Notes: generated from the letters alone by a model not told the origin. A stretch of DNA of 64,000 nt from Mycobacterium paraffinicum (GCF_001907675.1 NZ_MPNT01000006.1:1-64000), one strand, 5' to 3'. Shown: positions 18,433 to 28,585, numbered from the stretch's first letter. Made by a program: numbers and translations.

Positions 18433-19277
18433 ATGCGGACAGAACTACCCGCCGAGCGCCTCCAGCGGCGACTCGGTGCCGAACCGGACGCCGAGCCCGA
18501 CGGCGCGGAGTTGACGTCACCGGGGAGGCGACGGACGAGGACCAGAATTCGCTGCTGCCGCGGTGGCTACCCGACGCATCCCCGGACCGGGGCTGGATGG
18601 CCAGGCTGCGCGCGGACCCGGGACGGGCCGGCGCCATCGGATTGGCCATCGTGGCGGCGCTCGCCGTCCTGGTGACGGTGTTCACGTTGCTGCGCGACCG
18701 GCCCGCGCCGGTGATGTCGGCCAAGCTGCCGCCGGTGGAGAAGGCGTCGACGGCCGGCCCCAAGCCGTCGGCGAGTCCCAGTTCCGGCCCCGACCGGCCC
18801 GTGGTGGTCAGCGTGGTGGGCCTGGTGCATAGCCCCGGGTTGGTCACCCTGGCGCCGGGCGCACGAGTCGCCGACGCGCTGCAGGCCGCGGGCGGCACCG
18901 TGAACGGGGCGGACACCGTCGGCCTGAACATGGCGCGCCCGCTCGGCGACGGCGAGCAGATAGTCGTCGGGCTGGCACCCGTCCCCGGGCAGCCGACGGC
19001 GTTGGGCAGCTCGGTGGCCGCCGGTTCGACGCCGACGTCGAAGCCGCCCCGGCCCGGGACGGGGCCGGTCAAGCCGAAGACGGGTCAGGCGCTCGACCTC
19101 AACACCGCGACCGCGGAGGACTTGGACGCGCTTCCCGGCGTCGGACCGGTCACCGCCGCGGCGATCGTCGCCTGGCGACAGGCCAACGGCAAATTCACCA
19201 GCGTCGACCAGCTCGCGGATGTGGACGGCATCGGCCCGTCGCGCCTGGAGAAGCTGCGCGCCCTGGTCCGTGTCTGA
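18433..19277 (+). CDS. comEA: ComEA-like helix-hairpin-helix DNA-binding protein, frameshifted near its 5' end
   Basis: The product has one membrane helix (GAIGLAIVAALAVLVTVFTLL), a SLBB-type domain (VVVSVVGLVHSPGLVTL) and a C-terminal helix-hairpin-helix ending LNTATAEDLDALPGVGP...GIGPSRLEKLRALV, typical of ComEA. The family-like opening MRTELPAERLQRRLGAE starts at ATG 18433 but is in a different frame from the body. One extra G in the GGGG run at 18522-18525 would join them. An unbroken frame can be opened from ATG 18294, but its first ~75 residues look non-native. ComEC starts 5 bases after the stop, so the two are an operon. ComEA/ComEC would bind and import DNA; whether they do so in mycobacteria is unclear. 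Confidence 0.8.
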
Positions 19278-19282
19278 CACCG

Positions 19283-20884
19283 GTGTATCGGTCCGGCGCG
19301 ATCGAAGCGGCCGCGGTGCGCCTCGATGCGCGCCTGCTGCCGGCCGCGCTCACCTGCTGGGTGGTGACCGCCGCCGGCATCTGGTGGCCGATCGGCCGAG
19401 TGGTGGCGGCGTGCTGTGTGGTGTTGGCCGCTGCCTCTGGCGTGCTGGCCTGGCGAACGGCGGCTCGACCGGGGAAATCCGGCCGGCTGCGGGCCGTCGC
19501 CGTCGGCCTCGTCGCGGTCGGCGTCACCGGAGCGGGATTCGGTTTGGCGGTGGCTTTGCGCGCCGAAGCGGTAGAGCGCCACCCCATCACCGCGTGGTTC
19601 GGGGCTGCCGCCCCGGTGACGGTCACGCCTAGCGAGAGCCCGGTGTCGTTGGGCCGCGGGCGACTCATCTTTCGGGCCACGCTGCAGCGTCTGCGCGACG
19701 AGCAGATCTCGGGCCGGGTGGTCGTCTTCGCGCGCGCCGCGGATTTCGAATCGGACACCGACGGGCTGATGGTGGGCCGGCCGGTGCGGTTCACCGCGCG
19801 GATCGGACACCCCACCCGTCGCGACCTGACCGTCGCGGTGCTCAACGCGTCGGGCCGCCCGTTCATGGGCACCGCGGGCGCGGTGCCGCGGGCGGCCCAC
19901 ACCGTGCGCGGGCGATTCGCCGCCGCGGTGCGCGGCACGCTGCCCACCGAGCAGGCGGCGATGCTGCCGGCCCTGGTCCTGGGCGACACCTCGGCGGTCA
20001 CCGCCGAGACGGACCGCGATTTTCGGGCGGCGGGCATGACGCACCTGATGGCGGTGTCGGGTGCCAATGTGACCATCGTCTGCGGAGCCGTGTTGTTCTC
20101 GGCGCGCGTGATCGGACCGAGAGCGGCCGTCGTCCTCGCCGGCCTGGCACTCGTCGCGTTCGTCTTCGTCGTGCAACCGACGGCGAGCGTCCTGCGGGCC
20201 GCCGTAATGGGCGCCGTCGCGCTGGCCGGCATCCTGACTTCGCGGCGCCGCCAAGCCATCCCGGCTCTGTGCGCCACGGTGCTGGGCTTGCTCGCATTGG
20301 CCCCACAACTGGCCGTCGACGTGGGTTTCGCGCTGTCGGTGGCCGCGACGGCAGCGTTGGTCGTCATCGCGCCGGCCTGGTCGCGGCGCCTGGTGGCCAG
20401 GGGTTGCCTCAAGCCGCTGGCCGACGCGCTGGCGATCGCCGCGGCCGCGCACGTGGTGACCGCCCCGCTGGTGGCCGGCATCTCCGGTCGGGTCAGCCTG
20501 GTCGCGGTCGCGGCCAACCTCGCGGCGGCACCGGTGATAGCGCCGATCACCGTGCTGGGCAGCGCGGCGGCCGTCTTGAGCGTGGCGTGGCCGGCCGGCG
20601 CCCAGTTGTTGATCCGCTTCACCGGCCCCGAACTGTGGTGGGTGGTGCGGGTGGCCCGATGGTCCGCCGGCGCGCCCGCGGCGACGGTGCCCGTGCCGTC
20701 CGGGGTGCCGGGGGTGCTGCTGGTCGCCGGGATGACCGTGCTGATCGTCGTGGTGGTCGCCCAGCCGCGGGGACGGCGCTGGCTGGGCGTCGCGGCCGTC
20801 GTCTGCGCGCTGGCTTGGTGGGTGTCCAACCTGCTGGATCCCGGGGCGGTGTCGTCGGTCGGTCGTGACACCATCGTGGGGTGA
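19283..20884 (+). CDS. comEC: ComEC/Rec2-family membrane channel protein
   Basis: This 533-residue polytopic membrane protein starts at GTG 19283. It has several N-terminal helices, an extracellular OB-like part, and the Competence domain with the [17 protein letters not shown] motif followed by many hydrophobic helices. Like its M. tuberculosis counterpart it stops after the membrane domain and lacks the C-terminal metallo-beta-lactamase nuclease domain of longer ComEC proteins. It follows comEA by 5 bases and overlaps holA by 4 bases (GTGA), so the three are translationally coupled. Confidence 0.9.
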   Translation: MYRSGAIEAAAVRLDARLLPAALTCWVVTAAGIWWPIGRVVAACCVVLAAASGVLAWRTAARPGKSGRLRAVAVGLVAVGVTGAGFGLAVALRAEAVERHPITAWFGAAAPVTVTPSESPVSLGRGRLIFRATLQRLRDEQISGRVVVFARAADFESDTDGLMVGRPVRFTARIGHPTRRDLTVAVLNASGRPFMGTAGAVPRAAHTVRGRFAAAVRGTLPTEQAAMLPALVLGDTSAVTAETDRDFRAAGMTHLMAVSGANVTIVCGAVLFSARVIGPRAAVVLAGLALVAFVFVVQPTASVLRAAVMGAVALAGILTSRRRQAIPALCATVLGLLALAPQLAVDVGFALSVAATAALVVIAPAWSRRLVARGCLKPLADALAIAAAAHVVTAPLVAGISGRVSLVAVAANLAAAPVIAPITVLGSAAAVLSVAWPAGAQLLIRFTGPELWWVVRVARWSAGAPAATVPVPSGVPGVLLVAGMTVLIVVVVAQPRGRRWLGVAAVVCALAWWVSNLLDPGAVSSVGRDTIVG

Positions 20885-21849
20885 GCGAGGATTCGCCGTT
20901 GCACCTGATCCTGGGCGACGAGGAACTGCTGGTCGAGCGGGCGGTGGCCGACGTGTTGCGGACGGCGCGCCAGCGGGCCGGCGTCGAGGACATTCCGGTC
21001 AGCCGCATGCGGGCGGGCGACGTCAGCACCTACGAGCTCGCCGAACTGCTGAGCCCGTCACTGTTCGGCGACGAGCGGATCGTCGTGCTGGAGGCGGCCG
21101 GGGAAGCGGGCAAGGAGGCGGCCGCGGTGATCTCCTCCGCCGCGGCCGACGTCCCGCTGGGCACGATGCTGGTGGTGGTGCACTCGGGCGGCGGGCGGGC
21201 CAAGGCGCTGGCCACCGAGCTGCAGTCGCTCGGCGCCGTCGTTCATCCGTGCGCGCGGATCACCAAGGCCAGTGAGCGGGTCGACTTCGTCCGCAAGGAG
21301 TTTCGCGCGCTGCGCGTCAAGGTCGACGAAGAGACCGTCACCGCCATGCTGGACGCGGTCGGCTCTGACGTGCGGGAGCTGGCGGCGGCTTGTTCGCAGT
21401 TGGTCGCGGACACCGGCGGCGTCGTCGACGCTGCCGCGGTCCGCCGCTACCACAGCGGCAAGGCCGAAGTGAAGGGGTTCGACATCGCGGACAAGGCGGT
21501 GGCCGGCGACGTCGCGGGAGCCGCCGAGGCCCTGCGCTGGGCGATGCTGCGTGGTGAGCCGCTGGTGGTGCTGGCCGACGCGCTGGCCGAAGCGATCCAC
21601 ACGATCGGGCGGGTCGGGCCGCTGTCGGGTGACCCCTACCGGCTCGCGTCGCAGCTGGGCATGCCGCCGTGGCGGGTGCAGAAGGCCCAGAAGCAGGCTC
21701 GGTATTGGTCGCGCGAGAGCGTGGCGGCGGCGATGAAGGTGGTGGCGGCGCTCAACGCCAACGTCAAGGGCGCCGTTGCGGACGCCGATTACGCGCTGGA
21801 GTCGGCGGTCAGGAAGGTGGCCGAGTTGGCGGCCAACCGAAACCGGTGA
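20881..21849 (+). CDS. holA: DNA polymerase III subunit delta
   Basis: The 322-residue delta subunit of the clamp loader opens the beta sliding clamp. The sequence shows [15 protein letters not shown] at the N-terminus (the phosphate-binding-like region of HolA), the central helical linker, and the C-terminal collar domain with [10 protein letters not shown] and [16 protein letters not shown]. Its GTG start overlaps the comEC stop. It converges on rpsT with only 7 bases between the two stops. The gene order comEA-comEC-holA with opposing rpsT matches M. tuberculosis Rv2415c-Rv2412. Confidence 0.95.
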   Translation: MSEDSPLHLILGDEELLVERAVADVLRTARQRAGVEDIPVSRMRAGDVSTYELAELLSPSLFGDERIVVLEAAGEAGKEAAAVISSAAADVPLGTMLVVVHSGGGRAKALATELQSLGAVVHPCARITKASERVDFVRKEFRALRVKVDEETVTAMLDAVGSDVRELAAACSQLVADTGGVVDAAAVRRYHSGKAEVKGFDIADKAVAGDVAGAAEALRWAMLRGEPLVVLADALAEAIHTIGRVGPLSGDPYRLASQLGMPPWRVQKAQKQARYWSRESVAAAMKVVAALNANVKGAVADADYALESAVRKVAELAANRNR

Positions 21850-21856
21850 GCCGGGT

Positions 21857-22117
21857 TCAGAGCTTGTTGAGCGCGCGCGACAGCGCGGACTTCTTGTTGG
21901 CGGCCTGATTCTTGTGGATCACGCCCTTGCTGGCCGCTTTATCCAGCTTGCGGGTGGTCGCCGCCAGCAACTCGGTGGCCTTCTCTTTGTCGCCGGCGTG
22001 GGCGGCCTCGCGGAACGCACGCACGGCGGTGCGAAGCGACGATTTCACCGACTTGTTGCGCAGTCGAGCGCGCTCGTTGGTGCGATTGCGCTTCTGCTGC
22101 GACTTGATGTTGGCCAC
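21857..22117 (-). CDS. rpsT: 30S ribosomal protein S20
   Basis: This 86-residue basic protein begins [22 protein letters not shown], the hallmark of S20, which binds 16S rRNA early in small-subunit assembly. The start is GTG at 22117. It is transcribed toward holA and away from the ATP-grasp operon. Confidence 0.97.
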   Translation of the reverse strand: MANIKSQQKRNRTNERARLRNKSVKSSLRTAVRAFREAAHAGDKEKATELLAATTRKLDKAASKGVIHKNQAANKKSALSRALNKL

Positions 22118-22263
22118 GCTTGTAGTTCCTTCTGCGATTCGACGTTTGCTTGGGCGCCGGATACCACCACGGCGACTGCCCAGGTTATCAGTCGGTTACG
22201 TTTTCTCCCAAAACGGGAACCCGTGGCCTGCCACAACGTCAATTTGAGGCAGCATCTAAAACC

Positions 22264-23928
22264 GTGAGTCTTCCTAGCCATCTTGAGGAAACCAGGGGGA
22301 AATTGCGCGCCGCGCGCACCGAGCGCATCTTCGGCGGATACAACACGTCGTCGGATGTGTACGCGATGGCGTTCGACGAAATGTTCGATGCGCAGGGCGC
22401 GGTGCGGGGGCCCTACAAGGGCATCCACGCCGAGCTCGCCCCGTCGGACGCCTCGGAGCTCAAGGCGCGCGCCGACGCGCTGGGCCGCGCGTTCATCGAC
22501 CAGGGCATCACGTTCTCGCTCTCCGGTCAGGAGCGGCCCTTTCCGCTCGACCTGGTCCCGCGGGTGATCTCGGCCGCCGAATGGAGCCGGTTGGAGCGCG
22601 GCATCATCCAGCGCGTCAAGGCCCTCGAGATGTACCTCGACGACATCTACGGCGACCAGGAGATACTCAACGACGACATCATCCCGCGCCGCCTGGTCAC
22701 CTCCTGCGAGCATTTCCACCGCGAGGCGATGGGCATCGTGCCGCCCAACGGTGTGCGCATCCACGTCGCCGGCATCGACCTGATTCGCGACGAAAAGGGG
22801 AATTTCCGCGTCCTCGAGGACAACCTGCGCTCGCCCTCGGGCGTCTCGTACGTCATGGAGAACCGGCGGACCATGGCGCGGGTCTTCCCGAATCTGTTCG
22901 CCACCCACCGGGTGCGCGCGGTCGACGACTACGCGTCCCATCTGCTGCGCGCCCTGCGCAACTCCGCGGCCACCAACGAGGCCGACCCGACGGTGGTGGT
23001 GCTGACCCCCGGCGTGTACAACTCCGCGTACTTCGAGCACTCGCTGCTGGCCCGCCAGATGGGCGTCGAACTGGTCGAAGGCCGCGACCTGTTCTGCCGG
23101 GACAACCAGGTCTACATGCGCACGACCGAGGGGGAGGTGCAGGTCGACGTCATCTACCGGCGCATCGACGACGCCTTCCTGGACCCGCTTCAGTTCCGGG
23201 CCGACTCGGTGCTGGGGGTGGCCGGCCTGGTCAATGCGGCGCGCGCCGGCAACGTCGTCGTCTCCAGCGCCATCGGCAACGGTGTCGGCGACGACAAACT
23301 CGTCTACACCTATGTGCCGACCATGATCGAGTACTACCTGGGCGAGAAGCCGCTGCTGGCCAACGTCGAGACCTACCGCTGCTGGCTCGACGACGAACGC
23401 GAAGAGGTGCTGGACCGGATCGACGAGTTGGTCCTCAAGCCGGTCGAAGGGTCCGGCGGTTACGGCATCGTGTTCGGGCCGGAAGCCTCCGAGAAGGAGC
23501 TGGCCACCGTCGCCAAGAAGGTTCGCGACGATCCGCGCAGCTGGATCGCCCAGCCGATGATGGAGCTGTCGACCGTGCCGACGCAGATCGGGAACTCGCT
23601 CGCGCCCCGATATGTCGACCTGCGGCCGTTCGCGGTCAACGACGGCGACGACGTGTGGGTGCTGCCCGGCGGGCTGACCCGGGTCGCCCTGGTCGAGGGC
23701 TCGCGGGTGGTCAACTCCAGCCAGGGCGGCGGCTCGAAGGATACGTGGGTGTTGGCGTCGCGGACCTCGGCCGGCGACCACGAGCTCCGCGCCGCGGAAG
23801 TGGTGCGCTCGCTGCCAGAGCCCGACCCGGAGCTGGACGGCGCGTCGCGGCACACGCAAACACAGTCGCAAAAGCAGTCCCCGCAGGAACAGCAGCTGCA
23901 GCAACAGCAGCGGCCGGGGAGGCGCTGA
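22264..23928 (+). CDS. Circularly permuted ATP-grasp protein (Rv2411c-like)
   Basis: This 554-residue protein of the DUF404/DUF407 type starts at GTG 22264. Conserved blocks include IHVAGIDLIRDEKGNFRVLEDNLR (ATP/Mg region), VLTPGVYNSAYFEHSLLARQMG, YRRIDDAFLDPLQF and KPVEGSGGYGIVFGP. Proteins of this fold are predicted carboxylate-amine ligases that make peptide-like bonds. The last 25 residues form a Gln/Ser-rich tail that looks like a lineage-specific extension. It overlaps the next gene by one base (TGATG) and is the first of three coupled genes (ATP-grasp, alpha-E, transglutaminase). The substrate is unknown. Confidence 0.92.
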   Translation: MSLPSHLEETRGKLRAARTERIFGGYNTSSDVYAMAFDEMFDAQGAVRGPYKGIHAELAPSDASELKARADALGRAFIDQGITFSLSGQERPFPLDLVPRVISAAEWSRLERGIIQRVKALEMYLDDIYGDQEILNDDIIPRRLVTSCEHFHREAMGIVPPNGVRIHVAGIDLIRDEKGNFRVLEDNLRSPSGVSYVMENRRTMARVFPNLFATHRVRAVDDYASHLLRALRNSAATNEADPTVVVLTPGVYNSAYFEHSLLARQMGVELVEGRDLFCRDNQVYMRTTEGEVQVDVIYRRIDDAFLDPLQFRADSVLGVAGLVNAARAGNVVVSSAIGNGVGDDKLVYTYVPTMIEYYLGEKPLLANVETYRCWLDDEREEVLDRIDELVLKPVEGSGGYGIVFGPEASEKELATVAKKVRDDPRSWIAQPMMELSTVPTQIGNSLAPRYVDLRPFAVNDGDDVWVLPGGLTRVALVEGSRVVNSSQGGGSKDTWVLASRTSAGDHELRAAEVVRSLPEPDPELDGASRHTQTQSQKQSPQEQQLQQQQRPGRR

Positions 23929-24902
23929 TGCTGACTCGCAACGCCGAGGCGCTGTTCTGGATCGGTCGCTATGTCGAGCGGGCCGACGACACCGCCCGCA
24001 TCCTCGACGTGGTGCTGCACCAGCTGCTCGAGGATTCCAGCGTCGACCCGGACCATACGTCTCGGCTGCTGCTGCGGGTGCTCGGGATCGATCCCCCGAC
24101 CCACGACTTGGACGTGTGGTCATTGACCGACCTGGTGGCCTTCGGCACCAACGCATCGGGCGGTTCATCGATCGTCGACGCGATCACGGCGGCGCGGGAA
24201 AACGCGAAGTCGGCGCGGGAGGTCACGTCCAGCGAGATCTGGGAGTGCCTCAACGGCACCTACCATGCCCTGGCGGAACGCGAACGCGCCGCCAAACGCC
24301 TTGGGCCCCATGAATTCCTGTCCTACATCGAGGGCCGGGCGGCGATGTTCGCCGGGCTGGCCGACTCGACGTTGTCACGCGACGACGGATACCGCTTCAT
24401 GGTGCTGGGCCGCGCGATCGAGCGGATCGACATGACGGTTCGGCTGTTGCTTTCGCGGGTGGGGGACAGCGCGTCGTCGCCGGCATGGGTGACGTTGCTG
24501 CGCTCCGCCGGCGCGCACGACACCTACTTGCGCACCTATCGCGGCGTGTTGGACGCCGGCCGGGTGGTCGAGTTCATGCTGCTCGACCGGCTGTTCCCGC
24601 GTTCGGTGTTCTATTCGCTGCGGCTGGCCGAACACAACCTCGACGAACTGCTGCATAACCGGCAGAGCCGGATCGGCGCCACCGGGGAGGCGCAGCGGTT
24701 GCTCGGGCAGGCCCGCAGCGAGCTGGAATTCGTGCAACCCGGCGTGCTGCTGGAGACGCTGGAGACCCGCTTGGCCGGGCTGCAGCGAACCTGCCGCGAT
24801 GTCGGAGAAGCGTTGTCGGTGCAGTACTTTCACGTCACTCCGTGGGTGGCGTGGTCGGATGCCGCCGATCGCCGGCTGGTCAGCAGGCAGGGGGACGCCT
24901 GA
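23928..24902 (+). CDS. Alpha-E domain protein (Rv2410c-like)
   Basis: This is a 324-residue, mostly helical protein with the alpha-E signature MLTRNAEALFWIGRYVERADDTARILD at its start and repeated helical pairs through to the C-terminus. No catalytic motif is visible. It is always found beside permuted ATP-grasp and transglutaminase-like genes and is thought to be a partner or scaffold for the ligase. Overlaps of one base at both ends (TGATG each time) make translation with its neighbours tightly coupled. Confidence 0.92.
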   Translation: MLTRNAEALFWIGRYVERADDTARILDVVLHQLLEDSSVDPDHTSRLLLRVLGIDPPTHDLDVWSLTDLVAFGTNASGGSSIVDAITAARENAKSAREVTSSEIWECLNGTYHALAERERAAKRLGPHEFLSYIEGRAAMFAGLADSTLSRDDGYRFMVLGRAIERIDMTVRLLLSRVGDSASSPAWVTLLRSAGAHDTYLRTYRGVLDAGRVVEFMLLDRLFPRSVFYSLRLAEHNLDELLHNRQSRIGATGEAQRLLGQARSELEFVQPGVLLETLETRLAGLQRTCRDVGEALSVQYFHVTPWVAWSDAADRRLVSRQGDA

Positions 24903-25741
24903 TGTGGCGGCTGCGGGTGGTGCACACCACCGGATACGCCTACCAGTCGGCGGTGACCGCTTCCTACAACGAGGCGCGGTTGACCCCGCGGTCGAACACG
25001 CGGCAGAACGTCATCCTCAATCGCGTCGAGACGATCCCGGCGACGCGGTCCTATCGCTACATCGACTATTGGGGCACCGCGGTGACGGCGTTCGACCTGC
25101 ACGCGCCGCACACCGATCTCACCGTGACGTCGTCCTCGGTGGTCGAGACCGAGCGGCCTGAACCGGCGGTGACCGACGTCGGCTGGGACGATCTGCGATC
25201 CGAGGCGGTGATCGATCGGTTCGACGAGTTGCTGCGCCCTACCACGCACACCCCGGCGAGTAAAAAGGTTGCCGCCGTGGCCAAGAAAATCGCCAAGTCG
25301 CACCCGCCCGTCGAGGCCGTCGCCGCCGCGGCGCGCTGGGTGCGCGGCGAGCTGGACTACCTACCGGGCACCACCAGCGTGCACTCGTCGGGCCTGGATG
25401 CCTTGAACGCGGGCAAGGGCGTCTGCCAGGACTTCGTGCACCTGTCGCTAATGCTGTTGCGCGCCATGGGGATTCCGGCGCACTACGTGTCGGGTTACCT
25501 GCATCCCAAGCGCCACGCCGTAGTCGGGGACACGGTCGACGGGCGCAGCCACGCCTGGATTCAGGCGTGGACCGGGGGGTGGTGGAGCTACGACCCGACC
25601 AACGAGACCGAGATCTCCGAGCAATACGTCAGCGTAGGCGCCGGCCGCGACTACACCGACGTCCCTCCCCTGAAGGGCATCTACTCCGGTGAGGGCGCGA
25701 CCGACCTCGACGTCGTCGTGGAGGTCACTCGGCTCGCTTAG
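24902..25741 (+). CDS. Transglutaminase-like cysteine protease/amidase (Rv2409c-like)
   Basis: This 279-residue protein has an N-terminal beta domain (residues 1-90, starting MWRLRVVHTTGYAYQS) and a transglutaminase-like core with the full Cys-His-Asp triad: Cys175 (GKGVCQDFVHL), His217 (GRSHAWIQAW) and Asp231 (WWSYDPTNE). In this gene set such enzymes are predicted to cleave or transfer amide bonds made by the ATP-grasp partner. It has no signal peptide, so a cytoplasmic role is likely. It ends the three-gene coupled block; a membrane protein follows 23 bases later. Confidence 0.92.
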   Translation: MWRLRVVHTTGYAYQSAVTASYNEARLTPRSNTRQNVILNRVETIPATRSYRYIDYWGTAVTAFDLHAPHTDLTVTSSSVVETERPEPAVTDVGWDDLRSEAVIDRFDELLRPTTHTPASKKVAAVAKKIAKSHPPVEAVAAAARWVRGELDYLPGTTSVHSSGLDALNAGKGVCQDFVHLSLMLLRAMGIPAHYVSGYLHPKRHAVVGDTVDGRSHAWIQAWTGGWWSYDPTNETEISEQYVSVGAGRDYTDVPPLKGIYSGEGATDLDVVVEVTRLA

Positions 25742-25764
25742 CCGCACCGGCATAGCGTGCACGC

Positions 25765-26436
25765 ATGAACGACACCGCGCGCCGGCCCGCAGGATTCTCG
25801 TTGCCGCTGCTTTCCGCGCTGTGCGTGGCGCTGCTCTTCGGCGGAATCGCCGTCGGGGTCGGCCTGGGCGGCGTGATGCCGTTGCCCTACGGCCCGGCGG
25901 CCGCCGTGGTGGCCTACGTCCGCGCTCAGCCGGTGGCCGTGCGCGTCATCGCCGTGACGACGTTCGCGTCGTCGGTGCCGTTGGCGGTCTACGCCGCGAC
26001 GGTCAGCGTCCGGCTGCAGCGCCTCGGGGCGGCCGGGCCGGGAGCCGCGACCGCGCTGACCGGGGGAATCTTGGCCACCGGGGCGCTGGGGCTGTGCGGA
26101 TTGCTGGCCTGGCCGCTGTCGCAGCCCGAAGTCGGCGGGAATGCGACGTTGGTCCGTGCCCTGTATTTGCTGGTGTTCCTGGTCGGCGGGCCGGGACACA
26201 TCGTCGCCCTGGGTCTCATGGTGGCCGGCATGGCGGCAACCTCGCTGAACCTGGGGACGCTGCCGCGGCCGGTCGGCTGGGCCGGCCTGGTAATCGCCGC
26301 CCTCGCCGAATCGGCGTTCGGGGTGTTGATCTGGCCGGATCTGGGCGTCCTCCTGCCGATCGCTCGGGTGCTGGCGTTGTCGTGGCTGGTGCTGGCCGGG
26401 GCGTTGTTGCCGTTGCGGCGCAACGACATTCGCTAG
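25765..26436 (+). CDS. Integral membrane protein, unknown function
   Basis: The 223-residue product has about six hydrophobic helices, with LSALCVALLFGGIAVGVGLGG, ALTGGILATGALGLCGLLAW and VLALSWLVLAGALL among them. Short charged loops are seen only at the termini and no catalytic motif is recognised. It begins 23 bases after the transglutaminase gene in the same direction and may be transcribed with it. At the matching place M. tuberculosis carries a PE-family gene, so this is a point of difference. Function is not known. Confidence 0.8.
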   Translation: MNDTARRPAGFSLPLLSALCVALLFGGIAVGVGLGGVMPLPYGPAAAVVAYVRAQPVAVRVIAVTTFASSVPLAVYAATVSVRLQRLGAAGPGAATALTGGILATGALGLCGLLAWPLSQPEVGGNATLVRALYLLVFLVGGPGHIVALGLMVAGMAATSLNLGTLPRPVGWAGLVIAALAESAFGVLIWPDLGVLLPIARVLALSWLVLAGALLPLRRNDIR

Positions 26437-26443
26437 TAGAGAG

Positions 26444-27283
26444 TTATGGGGCGTCGACCTCGACGCGATGCAGGTCGTCGCCGAGCTCGATCCGCCCGCC
26501 GAAGCGCGAGGCGGCCAGCGCCCGCCACTGTTCTTCTTGGCCCGGCACCAGCGCCGGCACGTAGTGCGTCATGACGAGTGAGCCGACCCCCGCACGGGCG
26601 GCGGTTTCCGCCGCTTCTTCGACGGACGAGTGGTAGTCGCAAATGTCCTGCAGCCGCTGTTGCGGGATGTTGCCGACGATGTCCTTGCGGATCACGGTGT
26701 GCACCAGCGCGCCGGCGCCGGCGGCCAGCTCGTCGAGGCCCGCGCACGGCACGGTGTCCCCGGCGAGCACCACCGACGCCGTCCCGTAGTCGATCCGGAA
26801 CCCGATGGTCGGCGCTACCGGTCGGTGATCGGTGGGCGCGACGCGGATCGCCACGCCATCGCGGTCCCACACCGCCCCGTCGGTGCATTCCCGGACCTCG
26901 ACCGCCGGCGGGGCGTTCAGATCGGCGTGGTGGGCGAGCCGGTACTCGATGTCGTGGCGGAACGCGTGCAGTGTGGACTCGACTGTTTCCGCGGTCCCGG
27001 GCGGTCCGATGATCGGCAGCGGCGCGGGGTCGGGTGCGAAGGTGCTGATCCACCGGGTGATCAGGAGATCACCGAGGTCTCCGATGTGGTCGCTGTGCAG
27101 ATGGGTGATCAGCAGCGCCGACAATCCGGCCGCGCCTACGCCGACCGCCGCCGCGCGCTGCAACACGCCGCGCCCGCAGTCCACCAGAAACACCTGCCCG
27201 CCGGCCCGCACCAGAGTCGAGGGCCCGGCGCGGTTGGGGTCGGGGATCGGGCTTCCCGTCCCGAGCAGCGTGATCTCGATCAT
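26444..27283 (-). CDS. RNase Z-like metallo-beta-lactamase-fold hydrolase (Rv2407-like)
   Basis: The 279-residue protein carries the zinc-binding HLHSDH motif (His61, His63, Asp65, His66), a later AGDT segment and a C-terminal MTHYVP histidine, in the order seen in RNase Z and related phosphodiesterases. The start is ATG 27283 with [21 protein letters not shown]. RNase Z trims the 3' end of tRNA precursors. This branch lacks a clear exosite arm, so a different phosphodiester substrate is possible. It converges on the membrane protein with 7 bases between the stops. Confidence 0.85.
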   Translation of the reverse strand: MIEITLLGTGSPIPDPNRAGPSTLVRAGGQVFLVDCGRGVLQRAAAVGVGAAGLSALLITHLHSDHIGDLGDLLITRWISTFAPDPAPLPIIGPPGTAETVESTLHAFRHDIEYRLAHHADLNAPPAVEVRECTDGAVWDRDGVAIRVAPTDHRPVAPTIGFRIDYGTASVVLAGDTVPCAGLDELAAGAGALVHTVIRKDIVGNIPQQRLQDICDYHSSVEEAAETAARAGVGSLVMTHYVPALVPGQEEQWRALAASRFGGRIELGDDLHRVEVDAP

Positions 27284-27481
27284 GGCCCTTATCTTGCAAG
27301 GCCGGGGCCTACCCAGTGGCCCAATCGTGCGATCCGACTCGGCGCGGCGTCAGGCGCCGGTTTCGGGCGCTGACGTCAGGGTATGGACACGGATCGGCCA
27401 CTGGTTCTCGCTGTGGCTTTTGCGCCGCGCGAGTTGGCCGTAGCCTGGTGTGAAGCCGATCACAACCAGCTGGAGGCCTCG

Positions 27482-27910
27482 ATGCGGATTGCAGACGTCT
27501 TGCGGAACAAGGGCGCGGCGGTGGTGACCATCAATCCCGAGGCAACAGTCAAAGAACTGCTCGCGGGCCTGGCCGAGCAGAACATCGGTGCCATGGTGGT
27601 GGTCGGCGACGAGGGTGTCGTCGGTATCGTCTCCGAGCGCGACGTCGTGCGTCAGCTGCACACCCATGGCGCCAGCGCGCTGTCGCGGCCGATCTCGAAG
27701 ATCATGACCGCAACGGTAGCCACCTGCACGAAAGCCGACACGGTGGACTCGCTGAGCGTGCTGATGACGAAGAACCGGGTGCGGCACGTCCCGGTGCTCG
27801 ACGGCAAGAAGCTGATCGGCATCGTCAGCATCGGCGACGTGGTGAAGACCCGCATGGAAGAACTCGAGGCCGAGCACGAGCAGCTGCAGTCCTACATCAC
27901 CCAGGGCTGA
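27482..27910 (+). CDS. Two-CBS-domain protein (Rv2406c-like)
   Basis: The 142-residue protein is made of two CBS repeats (about residues 8-62 and 72-130), seen in VGIVSERDVVRQL and IGIVSIGDVVKTRMEELE. CBS pairs bind adenosyl nucleotides and usually act as energy sensors. It has no attached catalytic domain, so it probably regulates a partner. The upstream ~200 bases separate it from the divergent RNase Z-like gene; no clear promoter elements were found there. Confidence 0.9.
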   Translation: MRIADVLRNKGAAVVTINPEATVKELLAGLAEQNIGAMVVVGDEGVVGIVSERDVVRQLHTHGASALSRPISKIMTATVATCTKADTVDSLSVLMTKNRVRHVPVLDGKKLIGIVSIGDVVKTRMEELEAEHEQLQSYITQG

Positions 27911-27985
27911 GCGCCGCTTCGCCGAACGCGCAGTCAGCGCGGAAATTCGGCCGTTCGCTCGGGCCGGTTACGCCCTGCTGAGGCG

Positions 27986-28585
27986 TTAGCTCCACGCATA
28001 GTCGGCACGCAACCGCGCGGCGACCAGGTCGAAGATTTCCCGATCCAGGATCGCGCCCTCGCGGCGGATGCTTTCTTCCGGCACGTCGAGCACCCGGTCC
28101 AGCCGGACCCAGCTGGGCCTGCCCTCGTAATCCCACGCCCCCGAACCGATCCCGATCCAGTCCCGGTCCTCGGCGTGGCGCTCCTGGCTGGACACCATCA
28201 ATCCCAGCAACACGCGGCGATCCCGCCCCACGACGAGCACCGGCCGGTCCTTGCCGCGGGTGGGGTCGTCCTCGTAGACCACCCACGTCCAGACGATCTC
28301 GCCGGGATCGGCTCGGCCGTCGAGGTCGGGGGCGTAGACGAGCTTGCGCGCTCGGTGGGCGGTGGGGAAGCTCGTGCTGGTCACCGGCCGGCCGGCGGTG
28401 ACGGCGGGCGATTGCGGCGCGGCGGCCGCGATGACGTTCGCGGTGATCTTCACGGCCTGCTGCAGTTCCCGCAGCACCGTCTGCGAGTTCTGCACGTGCC
28501 TGGCCAGCCGCGGAGCCCGATCGAAGACCAGGTTCTCGGCAAACCGCTGGAACGTCTTCCACTGGGATTTGCGGGCAGACGCCAT
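27986..28585 (-). CDS. PemK/MazF-like fold protein (Rv2405-like)
   Basis: The 199-residue protein has a helical N-terminus rich in Arg/Gln and a C-terminal half resembling PemK/MazF-type beta barrels: [40 protein letters not shown] and a [25 protein letters not shown] segment. No antitoxin gene lies beside it, and its conserved place in mycobacteria suggests a housekeeping role, not a toxin. It is divergent from lepA with almost no spacing, so their promoters must overlap. Confidence 0.8.
   Translation of the reverse strand: MASARKSQWKTFQRFAENLVFDRAPRLARHVQNSQTVLRELQQAVKITANVIAAAAPQSPAVTAGRPVTSTSFPTAHRARKLVYAPDLDGRADPGEIVWTWVVYEDDPTRGKDRPVLVVGRDRRVLLGLMVSSQERHAEDRDWIGIGSGAWDYEGRPSWVRLDRVLDVPEESIRREGAILDREIFDLVAARLRADYAWS

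Noticed and set aside
17057..19072. Long minus-strand frame spanning the FadE gene and comEA
   Set aside because: Its sequence is low-complexity Arg/Pro/Ala rich and contradicts two well-supported genes.
19085..20904. Long minus-strand frames opposite comEC
   Set aside because: They are Arg/Gln/Ala-rich shadows of a polytopic membrane protein with clear family motifs on the other strand.
27986..28585. PemK-like gene as a toxin-antitoxin module
   Set aside because: No antitoxin-sized partner adjoins it, and its position beside lepA is shared with M. tuberculosis, which argues for a conserved cellular role.
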